Shown in pieces: positions 32,609 to 41,469 of a stretch of DNA of 64,000 nucleotides; the first letter of the stretch is position 1; each line of letters opens with the position of its first letter. Under the pieces are notes generated by a model. It saw only the letters and a list, made by a program, of their open reading frames with translations, was not told where the DNA came from and did no database searches. The translations under genes and the position numbers were made by a program. The DNA is from JALYNX01 sp040902845. Lineage in GTDB: Bacteria > Actinomycetota > Acidimicrobiia > Spongiisociales > ZC4RG35. Where the stretch lies: positions 62,001 to 126,000 of the forward strand of contig JBBDWM010000042.1 of NCBI GenBank assembly GCA_040902845.1, given 5' to 3'.

Positions 32609-32815
32609 AAGCTGGAGCCGGTTCGGTCGCAGCGCATGCGAGACCAGCAAACGTGTTCAACCAGCTCGTCGGCCACTAACAACACCTCCTGGGCCACCTC
32701 ACGCCGCGAGGGTCGAGGTGGTGCTGACTGCGGCGGAAAGGGTGAATCGATAGACTGCGGGGAGCGGTGGACAATTGTGGCGTGCACCTTATGTCGTGTC
32801 TGGAGGTGCGACGGT

Positions 32816-34324
32816 TTGAGTCCCGTGGGCCAACGTAGGAACGTTTCGACCAGCGAGCGTTGGGACTCCGGATTCCCGGCGGAGCATCGGGCCCTCTTTG
32901 ACGCGGTTGGCGACGCTTTGGTTGTTGTGGATGCAGAACAGCGAATCGTGGTGTTCAACGAGGCGGCACAGCGTGTCTTCGGCTACCAACGCGAGGAGGC
33001 GTTGGGTGAGCCGCTCGGCGTGCTTCTTCCCGACCGGCTCCGGGGCAGCCATAACGGGCAGGTCAAAGCGTTCCCGTCACACGGCGTGGGTCACCAAGTC
33101 CCGGCGTCGGGACGTTCGAGGGTGATGGGCCGCCGTAGGGATGGCACCGACTTCCCTGCGGAGGTGACACTGTCTGTCCTGGAGGTGAGCGGTGAGGTGA
33201 TGTCGGCTGCGGTAGTTCGGGATGTGTCTGCTCGGGTGGCAACAGAGCGAGCTCTGGCGGAGAGCGAGGAGCGGTTCCGGGTGGCTTTCGAGCATTCGCC
33301 GGTGGGGATGGCGCTGGTGAGTCTCGAGGGCAAGTGTATCCGGGCCAATCAAGCGCTGGCCAAGCTGACCGGCTATCCAGATTCAGCATTGGAGGGCATG
33401 CTGATGGTGGATCTCATCGATTCGGATGATCTGCCGGTTGTGGTGGACAGCCTGAACCGAATCCTCTCTGGCGACAGCTCCACAGCCCGCATGGAGGTAC
33501 ACCAGCATTGCGCTGACGGAACAGCGATGATGATCGACTTGAACCTGGCGATGATGGTGAACGAGGACGGAGAGCCTCAGTACATGATCGGCCAGTCGCT
33601 GGATATCACTGAACGGGTGCAGTCACAGACCCGCCTCGAGGAACTGCTGCATTTCAAGGATGAGCTGATCGCTTCCGTCTCTCACGAGCTCCGTACTCCC
33701 TTGACGGCCCTGGTTGGTTTCGCTCAACTTCTCCACGACGACGCTTCCACTCTGTCACCCGAGCTGCGTTCCGAGATGATCGATTCGATCATCACCGAGT
33801 CAGTCGACTTGACCAACATCGTCGAGGACCTTCTCGTCGCGGCGAAAGCGGAGACCGGCACTCTTGCCGTTGTCCATGTCCCCGTCAATCTACGTGCTCA
33901 GACCTCTCAAGTACTGGAAGCTTGGAGCCGGTCAGAGGTGAATCACGTCGAGATCTTCGGAGCGCCTGTCAGCGGACTGGGGGATCCGGCCCGGGTGCGC
34001 CAGATTCTGCGCAACCTGGTCTCCAACGCCATCCGCTACGGCGGAGTGCGAGTTTCAATCCGGGTAAGCGCCGATAAGACTACCGCCCGCGTGGGGGTCG
34101 GCGACAACGGTTCTCCAATCTCCCCGGCGGATCAGGACCGGATCTTCCAGCCTTACCAGCGAGCCCACCAATCCGTCGGGGTCACCCCCTCGTTAGGTCT
34201 CGGTCTGGCCGTCTCCCGCCAGTTGGCCAAGCTCATGGACGGCGACCTCACCTACCAGCGCGAAGGCGACGAGAATGTCTTCGAACTCACACTCCCGAGA
34301 GCAAGGCGGGCTCAAACCGGCTGA
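32816..34324 (+). CDS. PAS-PAS sensor histidine kinase 2 (orphan)
   Basis: A soluble kinase of about 502 residues with two PAS domains (first at VVVDAEQRIVVFNEAAQRVFGYQREEALG, second at FEHSPVGMALVSLEGK), a DHp helix with SVSHELRTPLTALVGFAQL and an ATPase domain (QILRNLVSNAIRYGG, VGDNGSPIS, SLGLGLAVSRQLA). The TTG at 32816 has GGAGG about 9 nt upstream and is preferred over ATG 32636. The kinase core resembles kinase 1, suggesting a tandem duplication. No response regulator is present. Confidence 0.87.
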   Translation: MSPVGQRRNVSTSERWDSGFPAEHRALFDAVGDALVVVDAEQRIVVFNEAAQRVFGYQREEALGEPLGVLLPDRLRGSHNGQVKAFPSHGVGHQVPASGRSRVMGRRRDGTDFPAEVTLSVLEVSGEVMSAAVVRDVSARVATERALAESEERFRVAFEHSPVGMALVSLEGKCIRANQALAKLTGYPDSALEGMLMVDLIDSDDLPVVVDSLNRILSGDSSTARMEVHQHCADGTAMMIDLNLAMMVNEDGEPQYMIGQSLDITERVQSQTRLEELLHFKDELIASVSHELRTPLTALVGFAQLLHDDASTLSPELRSEMIDSIITESVDLTNIVEDLLVAAKAETGTLAVVHVPVNLRAQTSQVLEAWSRSEVNHVEIFGAPVSGLGDPARVRQILRNLVSNAIRYGGVRVSIRVSADKTTARVGVGDNGSPISPADQDRIFQPYQRAHQSVGVTPSLGLGLAVSRQLAKLMDGDLTYQREGDENVFELTLPRARRAQTG

Positions 34325-34479
34325 CAAGGTCGATTGACCCGCCGAGCCTTGAGTGCCGAGACGTCTTCTCCCTCCTACGAGCGCGGCAAGACACCCGAGT
34401 GTGCAGGTCACGGGACGTGCGATGGATTCAAGGAGCGGCACTGTCCAGTCGATCTACTTGGTCTGTCGGCGAGGCGGCG

Positions 34480-34635
34480 ATGGAACAGACACTTGCGAGA
34501 CTGGAACTTCATCACGGTCCAGGGTTTGGTGACCATCGATCGCGTGTCTCGGTGCTCTCGCTTGCCACGGCCAGATGTCTCGGCCTCAAGAACCGCGAGA
34601 TCGACCGGCTTCGCTTCGCCGTGACGGGGCGCTAG
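34480..34635 (+). pseudogene. truncated HD-domain fragment
   Basis: A 51-residue frame, MEQTLARLELHHGPGFGDHR and then VSVLSLATARCLGLKNREIDRLRFA. This resembles the first part of an HD-GYP or HD phosphodiesterase (H-x-x-RV-x5-A-x5-LGL), but the catalytic HD/DIGK part is absent and a stop follows. It converges on nfo, overlapping its stop by 4 bp. The upstream gap 34325-34479 shows no gene. It could be a relic of a signalling gene that was linked to the kinases. Confidence 0.55.
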
Positions 34636-35402
34636 CCAGATGTCAGTCTGGCTCTGACCCATTCGATGTCGACACCCTGTTCGAAGGCGCCTCCAGGGGT
34701 CTCCACCACGACGGGGGCATCAGCCTCAACGATGGCGCGGGCCAGTTGATCGATCGGGATCGTCCCCTGCCCCAGGTTCTCGTGCCGGTCCCGCCTCGAG
34801 TCGAAGGGGTCCTTCGAGTCGTTGGCGTGGACCAGATCGATCCGCCCCGTCGCCTCCACCACCCTCGGCACCAGCTCGTCGAACGGCTCGCCGCCCGCCC
34901 AGACATGACAGGTGTCGAGCACGAAGCCGACACCGAACTCACCGACCTCGTCGAAGAGCCTGGCGATCCATTCGACACGCCGGGCAAGCGCCTTGTCCCC
35001 GCCGGCGGTGTTCTCGATGAGCACCGGGATTTGGGTGTCCAACGGCTCCAGCGCTTTGCGCCAGCGCAGGATCCCCTCCTCTTGGGGCCCGTTCCCGGTG
35101 ACATGACCGCCGTGGACCACCACCGCGGTGGCTCCGATCTCGGATGCGGCGTCACATGTCTCCTGAAGGATGCGCCGGGAAGGCACCCGGATCTTGTTGT
35201 TGTCGGCGCAGACATTGATCAGATAGGGGGAGTGGACATAGATCGGGATCGAGGAGGCCCGCAATTCGGCGGTGTCCGGTCTGGGGAGCGGCTTCTTCCA
35301 CCCCTGTGGGTCAGAGAGGAAGATCTGCACCAGGTCTGCCCCGCGCTCTCGTGCCTCCTCGATCGGCCTTTCGGACGGCACGTGGGCGCCCACCGCCCTC
35401 AA
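34632..35402 (-). CDS. nfo: deoxyribonuclease IV (endonuclease IV, AP endonuclease)
   Basis: A 256-residue TIM-barrel enzyme that cleaves DNA at abasic sites in base-excision repair. Zinc-ligand regions are visible as VVHGGHVTGNG, VLIENTAGGD, LDTCHVWAGG, HANDSKDP, RHENLGQG and VVETPGG. I set the start at TTG 35402 (MRAVGAHVP, matching the family's MRIGAHVS) because it overlaps the upstream stop as TTGA; GTG 35414 is the alternative. Last of three coupled genes after pyrE. Confidence 0.92.
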   Translation of the reverse strand: MRAVGAHVPSERPIEEARERGADLVQIFLSDPQGWKKPLPRPDTAELRASSIPIYVHSPYLINVCADNNKIRVPSRRILQETCDAASEIGATAVVVHGGHVTGNGPQEEGILRWRKALEPLDTQIPVLIENTAGGDKALARRVEWIARLFDEVGEFGVGFVLDTCHVWAGGEPFDELVPRVVEATGRIDLVHANDSKDPFDSRRDRHENLGQGTIPIDQLARAIVEADAPVVVETPGGAFEQGVDIEWVRARLTSG

Positions 35403-35986
35403 GAGGAGTCCCACACCCGCGCCACTTTGGCTCGTTCGGCCCGCCGGGTTGCATCCACTGCGTAGTCACCGATCAGTTTGGCGGCCTCCTTGGGGGTGAC
35501 CGCCCAGTCCTGAGCGAGGACACCCAGCCAGCGGGTCTCCAGCCAGCGGGCCCCCCAGGGGTGAGGGGGAAGGGTCCCACGATCCAGGACCCTTACGCGG
35601 AGCAGGGGCAGGACCTCTCTCTCGTCCTCGATCTCACCAGCGTCGACGTCCACGACTTTGGCCCAAGGGATGACATCGTGACGACGGAATGGCCCGCGCA
35701 ACTTCAGGGCGAGGCCTTCATCGCGGCATTCGATCACCCGGGTGGGCACGAACAGCTCCTTGAGCCCCCAGATCACGAGGAAAGCCGCGAACAACAGGAT
35801 GGCCCAGGCATAGATGATGTCGCGTGGCTCATAGATTTGGGTGTCGGCAGGAGTGAAGAGCATCTCTCGAAGCCAATTGGTGATCCGCCGATTGGTGAGG
35901 ACATCCACCGCGATGATGAGCAGCGGGATGGCCCCGATCGCCATCAGCCACATCCGAATCGCCGATCTCTGGACCACGACCTTCAT
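35399..35986 (-). CDS. membrane protein with PH-like domain
   Basis: A 195-residue protein with two N-terminal membrane segments (IRMWLMAIGAIPLLIIAV and IIYAWAILLFAAFLVIWGL) followed by a beta-rich domain of the bacterial-PH type (ECRDEGLALKLRGPFRRHDVIPWAKVVDVDA). Its function is unknown. It overlaps pyrE upstream by 4 bp and nfo downstream by 4 bp. Confidence 0.7.
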   Translation of the reverse strand: MKVVVQRSAIRMWLMAIGAIPLLIIAVDVLTNRRITNWLREMLFTPADTQIYEPRDIIYAWAILLFAAFLVIWGLKELFVPTRVIECRDEGLALKLRGPFRRHDVIPWAKVVDVDAGEIEDEREVLPLLRVRVLDRGTLPPHPWGARWLETRWLGVLAQDWAVTPKEAAKLIGDYAVDATRRAERAKVARVWDSS

Positions 35987-36528
35987 TCCCCTACCCCGAG
36001 GTCAGAGGGCATGACCAGGGCCAGGTAAGGGATACCTCTGCCGGCAAAGGCGTCCCGGGCCTGATCACCAGACCGGTCGACGAGGGCAACCGCCTGAATC
36101 ACGTGCAAACCCTCGGCGGTCGCGGCGTCGGCGGCCTCGATGGCTGCACTCCCGGTCGTGGTGGTGTCCTCGAGGATCACCACCCGTGCTCCGGGCTGCA
36201 CCGGGCCCACCACCCGGCCTCCCGTGCCGTGATCTTTGACCGCCTTCCTGATCGAGAAGGCACTCAGGTCCCGTCCTTCCCGGGCAGCGACCATCGCGGT
36301 TGCCACCGCGATCGGGTCGGCCCCCATGGTCATCCCACCGATGGCCTGGGCAGCCGGGTCGATCACCTCGAGCACGGCGGCCCCAACCAGCCAGGCCCCG
36401 TCGCCACTGAAGGTGGTCTGCCGGGCGTCCAGGTACCACGAGGTGACGGCGCCGGATCGAAGGGTGAATGGGCCGTCGGTTCGAATGGCGTGGGTGCGCA
36501 GATGCTCTATCAGGGAATCGCGAGGCAC
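35983..36528 (-). CDS. pyrE: orotate phosphoribosyltransferase
   Basis: A 181-residue type I phosphoribosyltransferase of pyrimidine synthesis (orotate + PRPP to OMP). Key segments are FTLRSGAVTSWYLDARQ, the GGMTMGADPIAVATAM loop and the PRPP site VVILEDTTTTGSAAIEA. The length is short-type, as in actinobacteria. It is the first gene of the pyrE-PH protein-nfo run and divergent from the phosphatase at 36601. Confidence 0.93.
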   Translation of the reverse strand: MPRDSLIEHLRTHAIRTDGPFTLRSGAVTSWYLDARQTTFSGDGAWLVGAAVLEVIDPAAQAIGGMTMGADPIAVATAMVAAREGRDLSAFSIRKAVKDHGTGGRVVGPVQPGARVVILEDTTTTGSAAIEAADAATAEGLHVIQAVALVDRSGDQARDAFAGRGIPYLALVMPSDLGVGE

Positions 36529-36600
36529 TCACACATGGTATTGGGCCGGGATCGGTACCCGTTGCCGCTGGAGCATCGCGTGTGGTCTAGGTTTGCGGTC

Positions 36601-37287
36601 ATGGATCTCTTCCTCGTTCGTCATGGGCAGCCGGACTGGGCCCCGGATCGCCTCGCGCGCAACGACCCCGACCTGACCGAGCTGGGTCACGAGCAGGCGA
36701 GACGGGTGGCTCATCGTCTCGCCAGCCTCGACCGATTCGACGAGCTATGGGTCTCTTCGATGAACCGGGCGGTGCAAACCTCCAACCCGATCTCAGCCGA
36801 CCTTGGGACCAAGCCCGAGGTTTACGATTGGCTTCAGGAGATCAACAACCCACCTGAGTGGGACGGGTCCCCGGTCGACGAGATCGAAAAGGCCCTCAGG
36901 GACTCGAACTTCCGCTCGATACAGGAGATGTGGGACGGGCTTCCGGGGGGCGAGACGTTCCGGGCATTTCACCAACGTGTGGTGTCCGGTCTCCAGGAGA
37001 CGCTCGACACCCACGGGATCCATCCCCTCCAGGAGGAGCACCGGCATCTATGGGCGGTCGACGATCCCGACCGCCGGGTCATCATCGTGGCCCACGCCGG
37101 CACCAACGCGGTAGTCCTCGGTCATCTGTTGGGTCTTGAGCCAGTGCCCTGGGAATGGGAGCGTTTTCGCCAGCCCCACACCGGAGTTTCCCGGCTCACG
37201 ATGACCAGAATCAGCACCGGTTGGGCATTCTCACTTCGCCAACTCGGTGACGTCACCCATCTCCACCCAGGGATGGTCACCGCTTGA
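36601..37287 (+). CDS. histidine phosphatase family protein
   Basis: A 228-residue enzyme of the phosphoglycerate-mutase-like phosphatase family. The catalytic histidine lies in LFLVRHGQPDW, followed by LTELGHEQARRVAHRL, LWVSSMNRAVQTSNPI and, near the end, IIVAHAGTNAVVLGHLL with the second His. It may act on a phosphorylated metabolite; no cofactor-dependent mutase residues are obvious. ATG start at 36601, 72 bp from the divergent pyrE. Confidence 0.85.
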   Translation: MDLFLVRHGQPDWAPDRLARNDPDLTELGHEQARRVAHRLASLDRFDELWVSSMNRAVQTSNPISADLGTKPEVYDWLQEINNPPEWDGSPVDEIEKALRDSNFRSIQEMWDGLPGGETFRAFHQRVVSGLQETLDTHGIHPLQEEHRHLWAVDDPDRRVIIVAHAGTNAVVLGHLLGLEPVPWEWERFRQPHTGVSRLTMTRISTGWAFSLRQLGDVTHLHPGMVTA

Positions 37288-37403
37288 AGCGGGTCGACTT
37301 CGCCCCTCAGTCAGGGTGAGTTGATCAGCAAAAACTCGGTTGGAAACCTTGACGCCTCGGGCGAATGGACGCCCATCGGTCGGATCCCTGTTTGAGCTGG
37401 TGG

Positions 37404-38171
37404 CTACTTCCCGAAACGGCGGTCGCGACTAGTGAAGTCACGCAGGGCCCGGAGGAAGTCGACACGGCGGAAGGCGGGCCAGTTGACATCGACGAAGATG
37501 AACTCGGCGTAGGCCGACTGCCAGAGAAGAAAACCGGAGAGACGGGACTCACCGGAGGTTCGGATCAGGAGGTCGGGATCGGGGATGTCGGCGGAGTACA
37601 TATGGGAAGCCAGAGCGTCGGCGTCGATGTAGGAGGCCACCTCCTCAGGGGGCACGCCATCGGAGAGCAGGGTGGAGACCAGGTCCTTGGCAGCGTCCAC
37701 GATCTCCTGGCGACCGCCATATCCCATGGCGACGTTGAGACGCCGGGACCCCCTCGGATGCGCCTCCTCTGCGCTCTTGGCGGCCGACACCAGCTGATCG
37801 GGGAGTAGGTCGAGGCTTCCAATGAACTTGATCGCCATGTCGTACTTCTCGCACAGTGCCGGGAGACGCTCGAACAGTTCGATGAGGACCTGGAAATAGG
37901 GCTCCAACTCATCCTCCGGCCGGCTCAGGTTCTCCTTGGAGAGGACCCAGGCGGTGACCGCCGGGATCTCCAGTTCGTGAGCCCAGCCCAGAAACTCCTC
38001 GAAACGACGCATCCCGACCCGGTAAGAGTCGGTGTAGGAGGGAAGTCTCTCCTCCCGTGCGTGACGACGATGACCGTCGAGGACGATGCCGATATGACGG
38101 GGCAGACGGTCCTTATCAAGGCCGTTGAGCAGATTTCGCTCGTAGATGCGGTAGAGAAGACCGAGAGCCAT
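37404..38171 (-). CDS. cis-prenyltransferase (UppS-like)
   Basis: A 255-residue Z-prenyl diphosphate synthase, the enzyme type that makes undecaprenyl or decaprenyl carrier lipids. HIGIVLDGHRRHARE holds the catalytic Asp. The family usually reads DGNGRWA or DGNRRWA, so the Asn and Trp are replaced here by His. The C-terminal motif RTSGESRLSGFLLWQSAYAEFIF is well conserved. The product chain length is uncertain. ATG start at 38171; it is divergent from the HlyIII gene. Confidence 0.85.
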   Translation of the reverse strand: MALGLLYRIYERNLLNGLDKDRLPRHIGIVLDGHRRHAREERLPSYTDSYRVGMRRFEEFLGWAHELEIPAVTAWVLSKENLSRPEDELEPYFQVLIELFERLPALCEKYDMAIKFIGSLDLLPDQLVSAAKSAEEAHPRGSRRLNVAMGYGGRQEIVDAAKDLVSTLLSDGVPPEEVASYIDADALASHMYSADIPDPDLLIRTSGESRLSGFLLWQSAYAEFIFVDVNWPAFRRVDFLRALRDFTSRDRRFGK

Positions 38172-38275
38172 GGCGAATCCTCAGATGCTACAGGCGGCGG
38201 TCGCTCTCACCAGCCCGGCTTTTGAGTCCGACACCGGCTTACCACTTACCGGTGAGGCGAAATAACCTGTCACTC

Positions 38276-38938
38276 ATGGAAAGGCTCACCTTGGGGCGGA
38301 TGCAGAACCCGATTCGGGGGTTCCTCCACGGAACCGCGGCGATGGCCGCCATCGTCGGGCTTTTCGTCCTTCTCGGTCGGGCCTGGGGCAACCTGGCGGC
38401 TGCCATCGGGTCGCTGGTGTTCGGTCTAGCCATGCTCGCCATGTTCACGGTCTCTTCGCTCTATCACTCGATCCCCTGGAGTAGCGAGTGGAAGACCCGT
38501 CTCCAAAGGGTCGACCATTCGATGATCTTCCTCCTGGTGGCCGGGACTTTCACCCCGATCGCCATCGCCACAGTCGACGGGGCCGTCTTGGTCCTGGCAC
38601 TCACTCTGGTATGGGCGGCTGCCCTGACCGGGATTCTGCTCAAGGTGTTTCTCCCCAATGTGAAGACGTCGCTTTCGGTCACCCTGCAATTGCTGATGGG
38701 ATGGTCGGCCCTGATCCTGATGCCGTGGGTGTTCAGCAGGCTTGGGGTAGGAGCGGTGGTGCTGATCGCGCTTGGAGGGCTTTGTTACACGATCGGGGCG
38801 GTGATCTTCATGAAGAAGCGCCCGAAGCTGTTCCCGAAAACCTTCTCCTATCACGAGCTGTTCCACGTCCTCGTGATCGGCGGAACCACATTCCACTTCC
38901 TGGCAGTCCTCTGGTACGCCATCCCGGCCACCGTCTAA
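38276..38938 (+). CDS. HlyIII/PAQR-family membrane protein
   Basis: A 220-residue membrane protein with about seven hydrophobic segments. The HlyIII signature is seen as FTVSSLYHSIPW, DHSMIFLLVAGTFTP and the final SYHELFHVLVIGGTTFHF, which hold the conserved His and Asp residues of the PAQR metal site. Its function in bacteria is not settled despite the haemolysin name. ATG 38276 is used; a TTG upstream at 38222 would add 18 residues. It overlaps pepP by 4 bp at the 3' ends. Confidence 0.88.
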   Translation: MERLTLGRMQNPIRGFLHGTAAMAAIVGLFVLLGRAWGNLAAAIGSLVFGLAMLAMFTVSSLYHSIPWSSEWKTRLQRVDHSMIFLLVAGTFTPIAIATVDGAVLVLALTLVWAAALTGILLKVFLPNVKTSLSVTLQLLMGWSALILMPWVFSRLGVGAVVLIALGGLCYTIGAVIFMKKRPKLFPKTFSYHELFHVLVIGGTTFHFLAVLWYAIPATV

Positions 38939-40386
38939 CCGACCCGGACCGTCGACTCCTCGGCGCATAGGCCTTCGACTTCTTCCCACCCGGTGGGCAC
39001 CGCCAAGGTCAGGTTGTCATGTCCCTGGTCGGTTATGACCACGTCGTCCTCGATCCGGATTCCGATCCCGAGTAAGGCTTCGGGCACCTTGTGGGTGATC
39101 TTCTCCGCGGCCTCTCGGGCCTTGTTCTCCTCGATCATCGCCGCGGTCCGACCCTCAAGGATCCTGCGCTGTGCCCATTCGTCGAGGTCGTACTCGAGGA
39201 GGCTGAGCTCGATCTCGACCTTGTCTGGCGCCACATAAAGCCCCGGCTCCACGGTGAATGCCATCCCCGGCTCCAGTTTGCGCGACACCCCGTCGATGCG
39301 ATAGGCGCCCGAGTCGTGCACGTCGAGGCCAAGCCAATGACCGGTTCCGTGGAAATAGAACTGGTTGTAGTGATGCATCGCCAGGCTGTCGTCCAGGGAT
39401 TTCGGGAGAAGGCCGAGCTCGACCATCCCCTCGGTGAGGATTCGGGTGGCGGCGTCGTGAATCGCGCGCATGCTCGATCCCGGGGTCGACATCTCCAGAC
39501 CGGTTCGTTGGGCCGCGAGCACCACCTCATAAACGGCCCGTTGTGGCCCGGTGAACCTGCCGTTGGCGGGAAAGGTGCGGGTGATATCCGATGAGTAACC
39601 GTCGAATTCGGCGGCGGCGTCGATGAGAATCAGGTCACCGTCCTCGATTAGCCGGTCGTTCTCGACGTAGTGGAGCACACAGGCATTAGGGCCTGAGGCC
39701 ACGATCGACGGGTACCCGTTGTGCCTCGCCCCTGCACCGCGCCAGGAATACTCCATGACGGCCTGCACCTGGTATTCGTAGACACCGGGTCTGGCAAACC
39801 GCATCGCCTCCATGTGACCCCATGCCGAGAGCTCGCAAGCACGACGCAGGCTGGCTACCTCGTCATCGGTCTTGAACAGCCTCATCTCCCCCAGCGTCAC
39901 CGAGAGGTCCCTCACCTGCGAGGGCACGGCGCCGCCATATCGAACACGTTGGTTGCGCGCCTTCTGGATGAGGGTGGTGATCCGGGCGTCGTGATGCTCG
40001 TTGCCGGTCTCGTACCACAAGACCTCCCGACCCATCATGAGTCGAGCCAGCACCTCGTCCAGTTCCCCCAACTCGAAAGCGGCATCGGCGCCGAATCGGT
40101 CCCTGGCGCCCTCCACCCCGGCCCGGTAGCCATTCCAGGCTTCCATCTCGGGATCACGGGGTCGGACGAAGAGGGTGTAGTCGCCCTCAGAGTGGCCGGG
40201 CGTGATCACCGCCAGCGCCTCGGGCTCGGGGAAGCCGGTCAGATAGAGAAAGTCGGGGTCCTGGTGGAAGTCGAAGCTGGTGTCGTAGCTGCGGATCACC
40301 TCTTTGGAGGCCGGGACCACCGCGATTCCGTCGCTCCCGATGAGCTCGGCCAGCCGACTCCGGCGTGCTGCAAAACGATCAGACAT
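38935..40386 (-). CDS. pepP: Xaa-Pro aminopeptidase
   Basis: A 483-residue M24B metallopeptidase that removes N-terminal residues ahead of proline. An N-terminal creatinase-like domain precedes the pita-bread domain, whose metal ligands are visible as ILIDAAAEFDGYSSDITRTFP, HGTGHWLGLDVHDSG, FTVEPGLYVA and GIRIEDDVVIT. The start ATG 40386 lies 27 bp from palindrome copy B. The gene converges on HlyIII. Confidence 0.93.
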   Translation of the reverse strand: MSDRFAARRSRLAELIGSDGIAVVPASKEVIRSYDTSFDFHQDPDFLYLTGFPEPEALAVITPGHSEGDYTLFVRPRDPEMEAWNGYRAGVEGARDRFGADAAFELGELDEVLARLMMGREVLWYETGNEHHDARITTLIQKARNQRVRYGGAVPSQVRDLSVTLGEMRLFKTDDEVASLRRACELSAWGHMEAMRFARPGVYEYQVQAVMEYSWRGAGARHNGYPSIVASGPNACVLHYVENDRLIEDGDLILIDAAAEFDGYSSDITRTFPANGRFTGPQRAVYEVVLAAQRTGLEMSTPGSSMRAIHDAATRILTEGMVELGLLPKSLDDSLAMHHYNQFYFHGTGHWLGLDVHDSGAYRIDGVSRKLEPGMAFTVEPGLYVAPDKVEIELSLLEYDLDEWAQRRILEGRTAAMIEENKAREAAEKITHKVPEALLGIGIRIEDDVVITDQGHDNLTLAVPTGWEEVEGLCAEESTVRVG

Positions 40387-40412
40387 GGGTTCAACGGTAC
40401 TTGAGCCCTCCG

Positions 40413-40459
40413 TAATTGAGACCCACAGGGCCGTATATGACCCCTGTAGATCCCAATTT
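40413..40459 (+). repeat. 47-bp palindromic repeat, copy B
   Basis: Second copy of the 47-bp element (TAATTGAGA...CCCACAGGGCCGTATATGAC...), lying between the divergent pepP and AbiEi/DUF559 genes. It differs from copy C at about seven positions. Here it sits in the promoter region of both genes and could also be an operator. Confidence 0.85.
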
Positions 40460-40504
40460 GGGAAGGGGTTGCCCCCCGGCCAGGCTCCCAGTAAGAAACC
40501 AGGA

Positions 40505-41443
40505 ATGGGAGAAGGGAACGAAGCTGCGCTGGCACAGCGAGCGGCCGAGCGTCACGGGGTGTTTCACCGCGACGAATGGCTCTCGCTCAGCCTGAGCGAG
40601 ACAACCTTGAAGCGCCGAACCAACGCGGGTCTCTTCATACGAGTCAGGCCTGAGGTATATGCGTTCAGTAGCGCGCCGAGAACCTGGTACCTGGAGGTCG
40701 CGGCGGCGGTGCTCGCCTCCGGCTCCAAAGCGGCTGCCTCGCATCGGACGGCGGCTCATCTCCATGGCCTGGTTGACCGGCCTGAACGCATCGAGGTGGT
40801 CAGCCTCCGGACAGGTCGGCGGCCGTCGGAATACGTACTGCACCAATCGACCGACCTGGCTCGAGCCCACATAACGACGGTGGAAGGAATACCAACGACG
40901 ACCCTCGCCCGCACCATCGTCGACATCGGCGTCCCCCACGGAATCGGGGCCACCGGTTCCTGCCTTGATGAAGCTCGCCGTCGTGAGTTGGTGACTCTCG
41001 AGGACGTGGCCCGGGTGCTCCACCAGGTGGCGAGGAAAGGCCGCAACGGGGTCGGCCCGGCCAGGCGGATCCTGTCGGAACGTCTCGCATGGGACCAGAT
41101 CACCGACTCCCAACTCGAGGATCGGTTCTTGAGGCTGATCCAGCGATCCGACATGCCCCAACCGGAGTCCCAGTTCGTCGTCTGCGACAGCGCTGGGGCC
41201 TTTGTTGCCCGGGTCGACTTTGCCTATCCCCATTCTTCGCTGATCATCGAGCTCGACGGAGCTGCCTTTCACAGCGACCCAGACACATTCCGGCGGGACC
41301 GACTCCGTCAGAATCGGTTGGTCGGCCTCGGGTACACGGTGCTGCGTTTCACGTATTGGGACATCCTCGCCGGAGCGGACTTCGTGGTGGACACGGTGGC
41401 ATCGTTTCTCCCCCGGAATTGGGAGCCACAGGGCCGTATATGA
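40505..41443 (+). CDS. AbiEi-like N-terminal domain fused to DUF559 (Vsr-like) nuclease-fold domain
   Basis: A 312-residue protein. The N-terminal winged-helix region (VFHRDEWLSLSLSETTLKRR, IRVRPEVYAFSSAPRTWYL) resembles AbiEi antitoxin-like domains. The C-terminus reads VARVDFAYPHSSLIIELDGAAFH, RDRLRQNRLVGLGYTVLRF, the DUF559 domain of the PD-(D/E)XK fold. Fusions of this kind are common in actinobacteria, without proven function. ATG 40505 follows AGGA. The gene is bracketed by 47-bp palindromes; the second one encodes the last nine residues and the stop codon. Confidence 0.85.
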   Translation: MGEGNEAALAQRAAERHGVFHRDEWLSLSLSETTLKRRTNAGLFIRVRPEVYAFSSAPRTWYLEVAAAVLASGSKAAASHRTAAHLHGLVDRPERIEVVSLRTGRRPSEYVLHQSTDLARAHITTVEGIPTTTLARTIVDIGVPHGIGATGSCLDEARRRELVTLEDVARVLHQVARKGRNGVGPARRILSERLAWDQITDSQLEDRFLRLIQRSDMPQPESQFVVCDSAGAFVARVDFAYPHSSLIIELDGAAFHSDPDTFRRDRLRQNRLVGLGYTVLRFTYWDILAGADFVVDTVASFLPRNWEPQGRI

Positions 41444-41462
41444 CCCCTGAGCGTCCCAATTA
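41416..41462 (+). repeat. 47-bp palindromic repeat, copy C
   Basis: Third copy, in the same orientation as copy B. It overlaps the 3' end of the AbiEi/DUF559 gene (NWEPQGRI and TGA lie in the element) and ends 7 bp before the stop of the convergent EEP-family gene. It may serve as a shared terminator-like hairpin. Confidence 0.85.
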
Positions 41463-41469
41463 CGGGCAG

